Source: Betaproteobacteria bacterium (lineage in GTDB: Bacteria; Pseudomonadota; Gammaproteobacteria; Burkholderiales; SG8-41). Taken from it: DNA of 50,868 nt. Under the pieces are notes generated by a model. It did not search any database. It saw only the letters and a list, made by a program, of their open reading frames with translations, and was not told where the DNA came from. Within the stretch, counting starts at the first letter, position 1. The number at the start of each line of letters is the position of its first letter. The position numbers and the translations under genes are program-made. The DNA is taken from NCBI GenBank assembly GCA_025363575.1, contig JANYDM010000041.1:1-50868 (forward strand), written 5' to 3'. Positions 44,387-50,868 of this stretch are shown one piece after another.

Positions 44387-46510
44387 TTATTGCACTGTTT
44401 GCGGCTGCGCCTGCTGACTTTGCGCTTCTGCCGCTGCAGCTTTCATGCTTAGACGCAGGCGGCCTTTGTCGTCCGCCTCGATGACTTTGACGCGCACCTG
44501 CTGACCTTCTTTCAGATGATCGGCAACTGCATTGACACGCTCGTTAGCAATCTGCGAGATATGCAGCAGGCCGTCCTTACCCGGCAGCACGCTGACGATC
44601 GCGCCGAAATCCAGCAGCTTCAGCACGGTACCGTCGTAAATCCTGCCGACTTCGACATCCGCGGTGATTTCCTCGATGCGCTTGCGCGCCATTTCGCCGC
44701 CTTCTGACGATACGCATGCGATCGTGACGGTGCCATCGTCCGTGATATCGATGGAGGTACCGGTTTCCTCGGTCAACGCACGTATCACGGCGCCACCTTT
44801 GCCGATAACATCGCGGATTTTTTCGGGCTTGATCTTGAGCGTGATCATGCGTGGCGCGTACGCCGACAGCTCTGTGCGCGGTGTTTCGAGCGCGGTCTTC
44901 ATTTTGCCTAGAATGTGTATGCGGCCTTCACGCGCCTGCACCAGCGCCGCATGCATGATTTCCTTGGTGATACCGGTGATCTTGATATCCATTTGCAGCG
45001 CGGTAATGCCTTTTTCCGTGCCGGCCACCTTGAAATCCATATCGCCCAGATGATCTTCGTCGCCGAGAATATCCGACAGCACGGCAAAACGATTGCCTTC
45101 TTTGATCAGGCCCATCGCGATGCCGGCCACGTGCGCTTTAAGCGGCACGCCGGCATCCATCAGCGCCAGACACCCGCCGCAGACCGAGGCCATTGAGCTC
45201 GAACCATTCGACTCAGTGATCTCGGACACGACGCGCATCGAGTAACCGAACTCTTCCGGAGTGGGAAGTACAGCCAGCAAAGCACGCTTGGCAAGACGAC
45301 CATGGCCGATTTCGCGGCGTTTCGGCGATCCCACGCGGCCGGTCTCGCCGGTCGCGTATGGAGGCATGTTGTAGTGAAGCATGAAGCGGTCGGTATATTC
45401 GCCCATCAGCGCATCGATACGCTGCTCATCGCGCGAGGTGCCAAGAGTGGCAACGACGACCGCCTGGGTTTCGCCGCGGGTGAATAGAGCCGAACCATGC
45501 GCTCGCGGCAGCACGCCCGAGCGGATGGAAATCGGGCGCACGGTACGCGTATCGCGCCCGTCTATGCGCGGCTCGCCGTTCAGTATCTGGCCGCGCACGA
45601 TTTTCGATTCGAGCGCGAAGCAGATCTCCTTGACCGCGTTGCCGTCGGGGCCGCCTTCGCTGCCCACACCGACTTCGTTGAACACGCGCTTCCAGATATT
45701 ATTGATCGCCTCGGAACGCGCGCCCTTCTGCTTGATTTGAAATGCCGCGTTCAAATCGCTTTCGCTAATGCCGGAGATCCGTGCGGCGAGTGCTTCGTCC
45801 TTGGCCGGCGGCGCCCACTCCCATACGGGATTGTTCACCTCGTCCGCCATCTGATTGATAAGCTCGATCACGGCCTGCATTTGCTCGTGGCCGTGTACAA
45901 CAGCACCCAGCATCACGTCTTCCGACAATTCGCCGGCCTCGGATTCGACCATCAGGACGGCTTGTTGCGTGCCCGCCACCACAAGGTTCAACTCGCTCGT
46001 CTTCAACTCGGTGGCCGTCGGGTTGAGTATGTATTGACCTTCCGCATAGCCGACGCGCGCAGCGCCGATCGGCCCGTTAAACGGGATGCCTGAAACAGCC
46101 AGGGCAGCCGAAGTGCCTATCATCGCAGGGATGTCCGAATCGACTTCGTTGTTCGAAGACATTACCGTCGCCACGACCTGAACTTCGTTGTAGTAGCCAT
46201 CGGGAAACAAAGGACGTATCGGACGATCGATCAGGCGCGACGTCAAAATTTCTTTTTCCGACGGACGGCCCTCGCGCTTGAAAAAGCCGCCTGGGATTTT
46301 GCCGGCGGCATACGTACGTTCCTGATAATCGACAGTTAACGGCAGGAAGTCCTTGCCCTCTGCGGCGGATTTCTTGCCGACCACCGTCACCAGCACTACC
46401 GTGTCGTCGAGGCTCACCAGGACGGCGCCGCTTGCCTGGCGCGCGATCTCGCCGGTTTCCAGCGTCAGCTTTTGACGCCCCCACATGATCGTTTTCTTAA
46501 TCGGGTTCAC
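44387..46510 (-). CDS. pnp: Polyribonucleotide nucleotidyltransferase (PNPase)
   Basis: A phosphorolytic 3'-5' exoribonuclease of the degradosome. Two RNase PH domains are present ([47 protein letters not shown] split across the first; [14 protein letters not shown] and [20 protein letters not shown] in the second, with the catalytic Asp in [19 protein letters not shown]). A KH domain follows ([20 protein letters not shown]), then an S1 domain ([19 protein letters not shown]). The short tail is rich in Ala/Gln. 707 residues, normal. Downstream of rpsO, with a stem-loop in its leader, as in the well-known rpsO-pnp arrangement. Confidence 0.98.
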   Translation of the reverse strand: MNPIKKTIMWGRQKLTLETGEIARQASGAVLVSLDDTVVLVTVVGKKSAAEGKDFLPLTVDYQERTYAAGKIPGGFFKREGRPSEKEILTSRLIDRPIRPLFPDGYYNEVQVVATVMSSNNEVDSDIPAMIGTSAALAVSGIPFNGPIGAARVGYAEGQYILNPTATELKTSELNLVVAGTQQAVLMVESEAGELSEDVMLGAVVHGHEQMQAVIELINQMADEVNNPVWEWAPPAKDEALAARISGISESDLNAAFQIKQKGARSEAINNIWKRVFNEVGVGSEGGPDGNAVKEICFALESKIVRGQILNGEPRIDGRDTRTVRPISIRSGVLPRAHGSALFTRGETQAVVVATLGTSRDEQRIDALMGEYTDRFMLHYNMPPYATGETGRVGSPKRREIGHGRLAKRALLAVLPTPEEFGYSMRVVSEITESNGSSSMASVCGGCLALMDAGVPLKAHVAGIAMGLIKEGNRFAVLSDILGDEDHLGDMDFKVAGTEKGITALQMDIKITGITKEIMHAALVQAREGRIHILGKMKTALETPRTELSAYAPRMITLKIKPEKIRDVIGKGGAVIRALTEETGTSIDITDDGTVTIACVSSEGGEMARKRIEEITADVEVGRIYDGTVLKLLDFGAIVSVLPGKDGLLHISQIANERVNAVADHLKEGQQVRVKVIEADDKGRLRLSMKAAAAEAQSQQAQPQTVQ

Positions 46511-46591
46511 TGTCTTATCCTTTTATGCCAGGGTTTCGCCTGCGCGTTGCTGAGCAGGCTCAGATATCAAAATACAGGCTCTAAAACAAAC

Positions 46592-46625
46592 ATGGCCGTC
46601 CTGGACACAATCCCGGGCCGGCCAT
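46592..46625 (-). promoter_or_regulatory. Stem-loop in rpsO-pnp intergenic leader
   Basis: An inverted repeat ATGGCCG / CGGCCAT (7 bp) continues after one mismatch with 5 further pairs (one G-T) around an 8-base loop. There is no adjacent T-run, so it is not a simple terminator. It lies about 80 bases before the pnp start. In E. coli a hairpin at the same place is cut by RNase III to allow PNPase autoregulation; the same function here is an inference. Confidence 0.5.
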
Positions 46626-46665
46626 TCTTTCAACCGCACTATTCAGCCACCGACCACGGTGGACG

Positions 46666-46935
46666 TCACTTGCGCAGACCGAGGCGATCGATCAGGGCCC
46701 GATATTTTTCAACGTTCGAACGTTTCAGGTAGTCGAGCAACTTGCGACGCTGACTCACCATGCGCAGCAGGCCGCGGCGTGAGTGATGATCCTTGACGTG
46801 GATCTTGAAATGTTCGGTCAATTCGGTGATGCGCGCGGACAACAATGCAACCTGAACTTCCGGCGAACCGGTGTCGGATTGCTTGCGCTGGTAGTCTTTG
46901 ACGATTTGGGCTTTTTGCGTGCCGCTGGTTGGCAT
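46666..46935 (-). CDS. rpsO: 30S ribosomal protein S15
   Basis: 89 residues. Diagnostic segments are [41 protein letters not shown] and [24 protein letters not shown]. Binds the 16S rRNA central domain early in 30S assembly. The ATG at 46935 ([11 protein letters not shown]) with GGAG upstream matches the family length; an in-frame ATG six codons earlier is rejected. It lies between truB and pnp. Confidence 0.97.
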   Translation of the reverse strand: MPTSGTQKAQIVKDYQRKQSDTGSPEVQVALLSARITELTEHFKIHVKDHHSRRGLLRMVSQRRKLLDYLKRSNVEKYRALIDRLGLRK

Positions 46936-46987
46936 TCTTGTCTCCACTTGCAAAGTCGACTATTTTAACCCGTAACTAGCGGCTTTC

Positions 46988-47947
46988 TCAAGCAATTTTC
47001 TGGATTTCCCCAATGACTCCCGGGGCCACCGCCGCTGTGGCCAGCAAGCGTTTAGGCAGCACCTGACCGTTCGGCTTGCGCTCTCCCAGTCCCAGAAAAC
47101 GCCCGTTCTCGTCATATAGACGCACCAAACCAGCGGTTTCCGCAAGCGCCCCGCCAAGCGCCGGCTGACCCTGCAAAACCCTTATTACCGCGCCTTCCGG
47201 CAATTTGACTGCGGGCAGGCCGGATACCATTGAGTCGACCGGCAGCAGATGATTCAACCGCGCCGGGGCGGACAATTCTTCGAGCTCTCCCAGCGTCACT
47301 GCCCGGTCTACTCCGAATTCGCCCACGCTGGAACGCCGGAGGCCCGCCAGCGTGGCGCCGCAACCGAGTTCATGACCGATATCCTCGGCGAGCACGCGGA
47401 TATATGTGCCTTTGCTGCAACGAACGCTGATGACGAATCGGACACCTGCAAAATCAAGCAGATTCATGCTGTGTATGGTAATGCTGCGCGGCGCGCGCTC
47501 GACCGTTTCACCGGCGCGGGCATATGCATAAAGCGGCTTGCCATCCCGCTTCAGCGCACTATACATCGGCGGAATCTGCTGCAATGCGCCCGTAAACCGC
47601 GCCAGAGCGGCAAGCAGTTGTTCGTGTGTGACTGCGACTGTCTGCCGCGAAGTAATTTCGCCCTCGGTATCGCCGGTTGTGGTCGTCACGCCTAACAAGA
47701 CATCGGCATCGTAGCTCTTGTCAGCGCCGAATGTCGCGGTCGAGAACTTAGTCGCTTCGCCGAGGCACACCGGTAACAGGCCGCTTGCCAGCGGGTCAAG
47801 CGTGCCGACATGGCCGGCCTTGGCGGCATTGAACAGTCGTTTGACGCGCTGAATCGCAGCATTCGATGTGATGCCGGTGGGCTTGTCGAGCAGCAACACG
47901 CCATCCACCGGACAAGCGCGAGTGCGCAGAGCGTTTGGCATCGACAC
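46988..47947 (-). CDS. truB: tRNA pseudouridine(55) synthase
   Basis: Forms pseudouridine 55 in the T-loop of tRNAs. GVLLLDKPTGITSNAAIQRVK, then AGHVGTLDPLASGLLPVCLGEATKF with the catalytic Asp, then SYDADVLLGVTTTTGDTEGE, and RCSKGTYIRVLAEDIGHELG. The C-terminal part holds a PUA-like domain. 319 residues. 13 bases after rbfA in the infB operon. Confidence 0.97.
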   Translation of the reverse strand: MSMPNALRTRACPVDGVLLLDKPTGITSNAAIQRVKRLFNAAKAGHVGTLDPLASGLLPVCLGEATKFSTATFGADKSYDADVLLGVTTTTGDTEGEITSRQTVAVTHEQLLAALARFTGALQQIPPMYSALKRDGKPLYAYARAGETVERAPRSITIHSMNLLDFAGVRFVISVRCSKGTYIRVLAEDIGHELGCGATLAGLRRSSVGEFGVDRAVTLGELEELSAPARLNHLLPVDSMVSGLPAVKLPEGAVIRVLQGQPALGGALAETAGLVRLYDENGRFLGLGERKPNGQVLPKRLLATAAVAPGVIGEIQKIA

Positions 47948-47960
47948 GGAACGCGCAGGG

Positions 47961-48347
47961 TCAGCTGCGTTTTTTCTTCTGGGCAGAAGGCGCCGATGCG
48001 CTGCTTACCGCCTGATCGATCAGCTGCGACAATCGCGCGCCACGCTCGACTGATTCGTCATAGATGAAATGTAGCTGCGGGACGCTGCGCAGCTTGATGC
48101 GACGACTGAGCTCACGCCGCAGAAACCCGGCCGCGCGATTGAGCCCTTCCGTCGCCGCCTCGATCTGAGCGGGAGGGCCGAGCGTCGTAAAGAATACTTT
48201 TGCATGAGCATAATCGCTCGTCACTTCGACATCGGTCAAAGTTACCATGCCGATGCCCGGGTCCTTGACCTCAAGCCGCAGCAGTTCCGCCAGATCTCGC
48301 TGTATCTGCTCGGCTATGCGCAGCGTGCGGGAAAAGTCGCGGGGCAT
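47961..48347 (-). CDS. rbfA: 30S ribosome-binding factor A
   Basis: A KH-fold assembly factor for late 16S rRNA maturation. Motifs: SRTLRIAEQIQRDLAELL, VKDPGIGMVTLTDVEVTSDYAHAKVFFT and a C-terminal LRSVPQLHFIYDESVERGARLSQLI. The 128 residues end in a basic AQKKKRS tail. It sits between infB and truB, 63 bases after the infB stop. Confidence 0.96.
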   Translation of the reverse strand: MPRDFSRTLRIAEQIQRDLAELLRLEVKDPGIGMVTLTDVEVTSDYAHAKVFFTTLGPPAQIEAATEGLNRAAGFLRRELSRRIKLRSVPQLHFIYDESVERGARLSQLIDQAVSSASAPSAQKKKRS

Positions 48348-48410
48348 GATTGCAGCAGGACGATGAATGGATTCAGGGCATGCTCCACCCTCAATCCACG
48401 CGCTTCGATC

Positions 48411-50868
48411 CTAAAGCGTCCTCGCTACTTCTACGACTTCGTAGGCTTCGAGCTGATCGCCCACTTTGAGATCGCTGAAATTCTTGACCGACAGACCGCA
48501 ATCGAAGCCCGCTTTGACTTCGCGCGCGTCATCTTTGAAACGTTTCAGCGAATCCAGCTCACCATCGTGTATGACAACGTTGTCGCGCAATACCCGTACT
48601 TTGGCGCTGCGTCGCACCAGGCCGTCTAGCACCATGCAGCCGGCAACTGTGCCGACCTTGGATATCTTGAATACCTGCCTGACTTCGACCATGCCGAGCA
48701 CGCTTTCTTTTTTCTCGGGCGTCAGCATGCCGGACAATGCGGCCTTCACGTCGTCGAGCGCCTCATAAATGATATTGTAATAACGAATATCCACGCCCGC
48801 CGATTCGGCCAGCTTGCGTGCCATTGCATCCGCACGCGTGTTAAAGCCGATAATCACCGCCTTCGATGCCAATGCCAGATTGACATCGGACTCGGTGATG
48901 CCGCCGACGCCGCAATGCACGATGTTGACCTTGACCTCATCGGTCGAGATTTTCGGCAGGGCATGCGCCATTGCCTCGTAGGAGCCTTGAACGTCCGACT
49001 TGATGATGATAGACAGCGTTTTTTTGCCCGCTTCGCCGACTTGCTCGAACAGGTTTTCGCTTTTGCTCGATTGCTGCAACGCGAGTTTGACGTCACGGAA
49101 TTTGCCCTGGCGGAACAATGCGATTTCTCGCGCCTTGCGTTCGTCGCCAAGCACCAGCACGTCCGAACCGGCTGCCGGCACGTCCGACATACCTTGTATT
49201 TCGACCGGTATTGAAGGACCTGCGCTGTCGACCGCCTTGCCGTTTTCGTCCAGCATCGCGCGCACGCGCCCGAACACGGCGCCTGCGAGCACTATGTCAC
49301 CTCGTTTAAGCGTTCCGGATTGCACCAACACCGTTGCTACCGGGCCACGGCCTTTGTCGAGTCGCGCTTCGATCACGATGCCTTTGGCGGGGGCATCCTT
49401 GGCGGCTTTTAATTCGAGCACTTCCGCCTGGAGCAGGACGCTCTCAAGAAGCTTGTCGATGCCTTCACCGGTCTTTGCCGACACCGGCACGAACATGGTG
49501 TCGCCGCCCCATTCCTCTGGTACGACTTCCTGTCCGGCGAGATCCTGCTTGATGCGCTCTGGATTCGCTTCCGGGCGGTCGATCTTATTGAGCGCCACGA
49601 CAAGCGGTACTTTGGCCGCCTTGGCGTGGTGAATCGCCTCGATCGTTTGCGGCATGACGCCGTCGTCGGCCGCAACCACCAGAATCACGAGATCGGTGAC
49701 TTTGGCGCCGCGCGCGCGCATGGCAGTGAACGCCTCATGGCCCGGCGTATCGAGGAATGTGATCATGCCGCGCGGCGTTTCGACGTGATAAGCGCCGATG
49801 TGCTGCGTAATGCCGCCAGCTTCGCCACTCGCAACGCGAGTACGGCGAATATGGTCGAGCAAAGACGTTTTACCATGGTCGACGTGTCCCATTACTGTCA
49901 CGACCGGCGCGCGCGACTCAAGCGTAGCTTCTTCATGATGAGTCGATTCCGCGAGAAACGCATCGGGATCGTCGAGCTTGGCCCGCACCGCCTTGTGCCC
50001 CAACTCTTCTACCGCAATGATGGCCGAATCCTGATCCAGCACCTGGTTGATCGTCACCATGCTGCCCATCTTCATCATGGCCTTGATGACTTCTGCGGCT
50101 TTGACCGACATTTTTTGCGCGAGCGCCGCCACTGTTATCGTTTCGGGTACGCTGATTTCGCGCACTATTGGTTCGGTCGGTGCGGCAAATCCATGGTCGC
50201 CCGCAGCTTCATCGCCTTCATGTTTCGCATGACGGTCCTTGCGCGTGCGCCAGCCCATGCCGCCGCCCATATCGCCACGCGTTTTAATCGAGCGCCGCTT
50301 GACGCTCTCATCCCGCCACACAACTTCTTTGACCGGCTTTTTGGCTTTCTTATCAGCTTTCGGTTTATCACCGGGCTTGGGTTGGGGCTTGTGCAGCGTA
50401 CCTTCCGCAAGCGGTGCAGCAGCAACCGGCGCTGCGGGAACTGCAGGCTGCGCAGCGGCGGCCACGGCTGGAGCTTCGGCCTCGGGATCCGCATCTGCCT
50501 TCTTGCGCCGCGCACGCTTCTCCTGCAGTTCTTCACTCTGCAAAGCGACCAGCTCAGCCTGCTTTTTGGCCTCAGCTTCGCGTTTGGCTTTCTGCTCAGC
50601 ATCGACGACGGGCACCGGCGCAACGGGCGCAGCGGGCGCAATTTCAACCGGCGGCGCTTCGGCCACTGCATCGCGCTTGACCAGCACGCGCTTCTTCCGC
50701 ACTTCAACCTGAATCGTACGTGCCTTGCCGGTGCTGTCGGATTTCTTGATCTCGGTGGTCTGCTTGCGCGTTAGCGTGATCTTGTTCTTTGCCTCACGCG
50801 CGCCGTGCGACTGCCGCAGATAATCGAGCAGCTGTGTCTTGTCCTTCTCGGTAAGAATGGTGTCGTCG
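48411..50868 (-). CDS. infB: Translation initiation factor IF-2 (5' end beyond window)
   Basis: The frame stays open to the right edge, so the start lies outside and about 818 C-terminal residues are visible. The N-terminal part includes the IF2 helix region ([48 protein letters not shown]), then an Ala/Pro/Lys-rich linker. The G domain follows: [17 protein letters not shown] (G1), [15 protein letters not shown] (G3) and NKIDRP (G4), then domains II-IV that bind ribosome and fMet-tRNA. A GTG at about 50702 is in frame but is not the true start, because conserved sequence continues upstream of it. First visible gene of the infB-rbfA-truB-rpsO-pnp operon. Confidence 0.97.
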   Translation of the reverse strand, partial: DDTILTEKDKTQLLDYLRQSHGAREAKNKITLTRKQTTEIKKSDSTGKARTIQVEVRKKRVLVKRDAVAEAPPVEIAPAAPVAPVPVVDAEQKAKREAEAKKQAELVALQSEELQEKRARRKKADADPEAEAPAVAAAAQPAVPAAPVAAAPLAEGTLHKPQPKPGDKPKADKKAKKPVKEVVWRDESVKRRSIKTRGDMGGGMGWRTRKDRHAKHEGDEAAGDHGFAAPTEPIVREISVPETITVAALAQKMSVKAAEVIKAMMKMGSMVTINQVLDQDSAIIAVEELGHKAVRAKLDDPDAFLAESTHHEEATLESRAPVVTVMGHVDHGKTSLLDHIRRTRVASGEAGGITQHIGAYHVETPRGMITFLDTPGHEAFTAMRARGAKVTDLVILVVAADDGVMPQTIEAIHHAKAAKVPLVVALNKIDRPEANPERIKQDLAGQEVVPEEWGGDTMFVPVSAKTGEGIDKLLESVLLQAEVLELKAAKDAPAKGIVIEARLDKGRGPVATVLVQSGTLKRGDIVLAGAVFGRVRAMLDENGKAVDSAGPSIPVEIQGMSDVPAAGSDVLVLGDERKAREIALFRQGKFRDVKLALQQSSKSENLFEQVGEAGKKTLSIIIKSDVQGSYEAMAHALPKISTDEVKVNIVHCGVGGITESDVNLALASKAVIIGFNTRADAMARKLAESAGVDIRYYNIIYEALDDVKAALSGMLTPEKKESVLGMVEVRQVFKISKVGTVAGCMVLDGLVRRSAKVRVLRDNVVIHDGELDSLKRFKDDAREVKAGFDCGLSVKNFSDLKVGDQLEAYEVVEVARTL

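Noticed and set aside
50702..50702. GTG at about 50702 as infB start
   Set aside because: Conserved IF-2 N-terminal sequence continues in frame upstream to the window edge.
49626..50774. Plus-strand open frame opposite infB, Phe/Arg-rich
   Set aside because: A shadow of the IF-2 Ala/Lys-rich linker and G domain; no protein motif.

Overview
The window is a compact, high-GC chromosomal segment of a betaproteobacterium, most likely of the order Burkholderiales. Three things point there: three Bug/TctC-type periplasmic binding proteins with no permease beside them, gene neighbourhoods typical of the class (infB-rbfA-truB-rpsO-pnp, smpB divergent from ratA-rnfH, guaB-guaA), and many broad-specificity catabolic enzymes. 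No insertion sequence, prophage, integrase or CRISPR array is visible.

Left edge (0-5.2 kb): remains of a LuxR-type regulator whose reading frame looks broken, then uvrB divergent from a class I aminotransferase, a tRNA-Asn with its own promoter and terminator, and yaeQ.

Catabolic region (5.2-18.4 kb): two operons diverge from a 256-bp promoter region near 11.2-11.4 kb. The leftward one encodes an ACMSD-like amidohydrolase, a 3-hydroxyisobutyrate dehydrogenase-type oxidoreductase, a CocE-type hydrolase and two Bug proteins. The rightward one encodes three Gfo/Idh/MocA dehydrogenases, an LLM flavin oxidoreductase, a two-component flavin monooxygenase (acyl-CoA-dehydrogenase-fold oxygenase plus flavin reductase) and an FAH-fold hydrolase. 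Together they look like one pathway for an ester- or amide-bearing, probably cyclic, organic acid. The substrate cannot be read from the sequence, and this is the best candidate for an undescribed system here.

Middle (18.4-31 kb): GTP-dependent PEP carboxykinase (pckG) with a clear terminator; a glutathione transferase divergent from an MFS transporter and a second FAH hydrolase; a third Bug protein with an unusual insertion, directly behind a CobW-type GTPase; an LVIVD-type beta-propeller protein; a YgfX-like membrane protein; two J-domain-like proteins lacking the HPD motif; ygfZ; an NRDE protein; and a GNAT acetyltransferase.

31-34.8 kb: a fused class II aldolase/short-chain dehydrogenase overlapping mtnA by one base. 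This pair fits a DHAP-shunt disposal of methylthioribose or 5-deoxyribose phosphates. A FabG-type reductase converges on it.

Right part (35-50.9 kb): mostly housekeeping. guaB-guaA-yffB-tadA runs leftward from a strong promoter; rnfH/ratA diverge from smpB; then an FAD-dependent dehydrogenase and an RsuA/RluF-type pseudouridine synthase. A tRNA-Pro/Arg/His operon diverges from dksA. The infB-rbfA-truB-rpsO-pnp translation and RNA-decay operon runs off the right edge, with infB cut at its 5' end.
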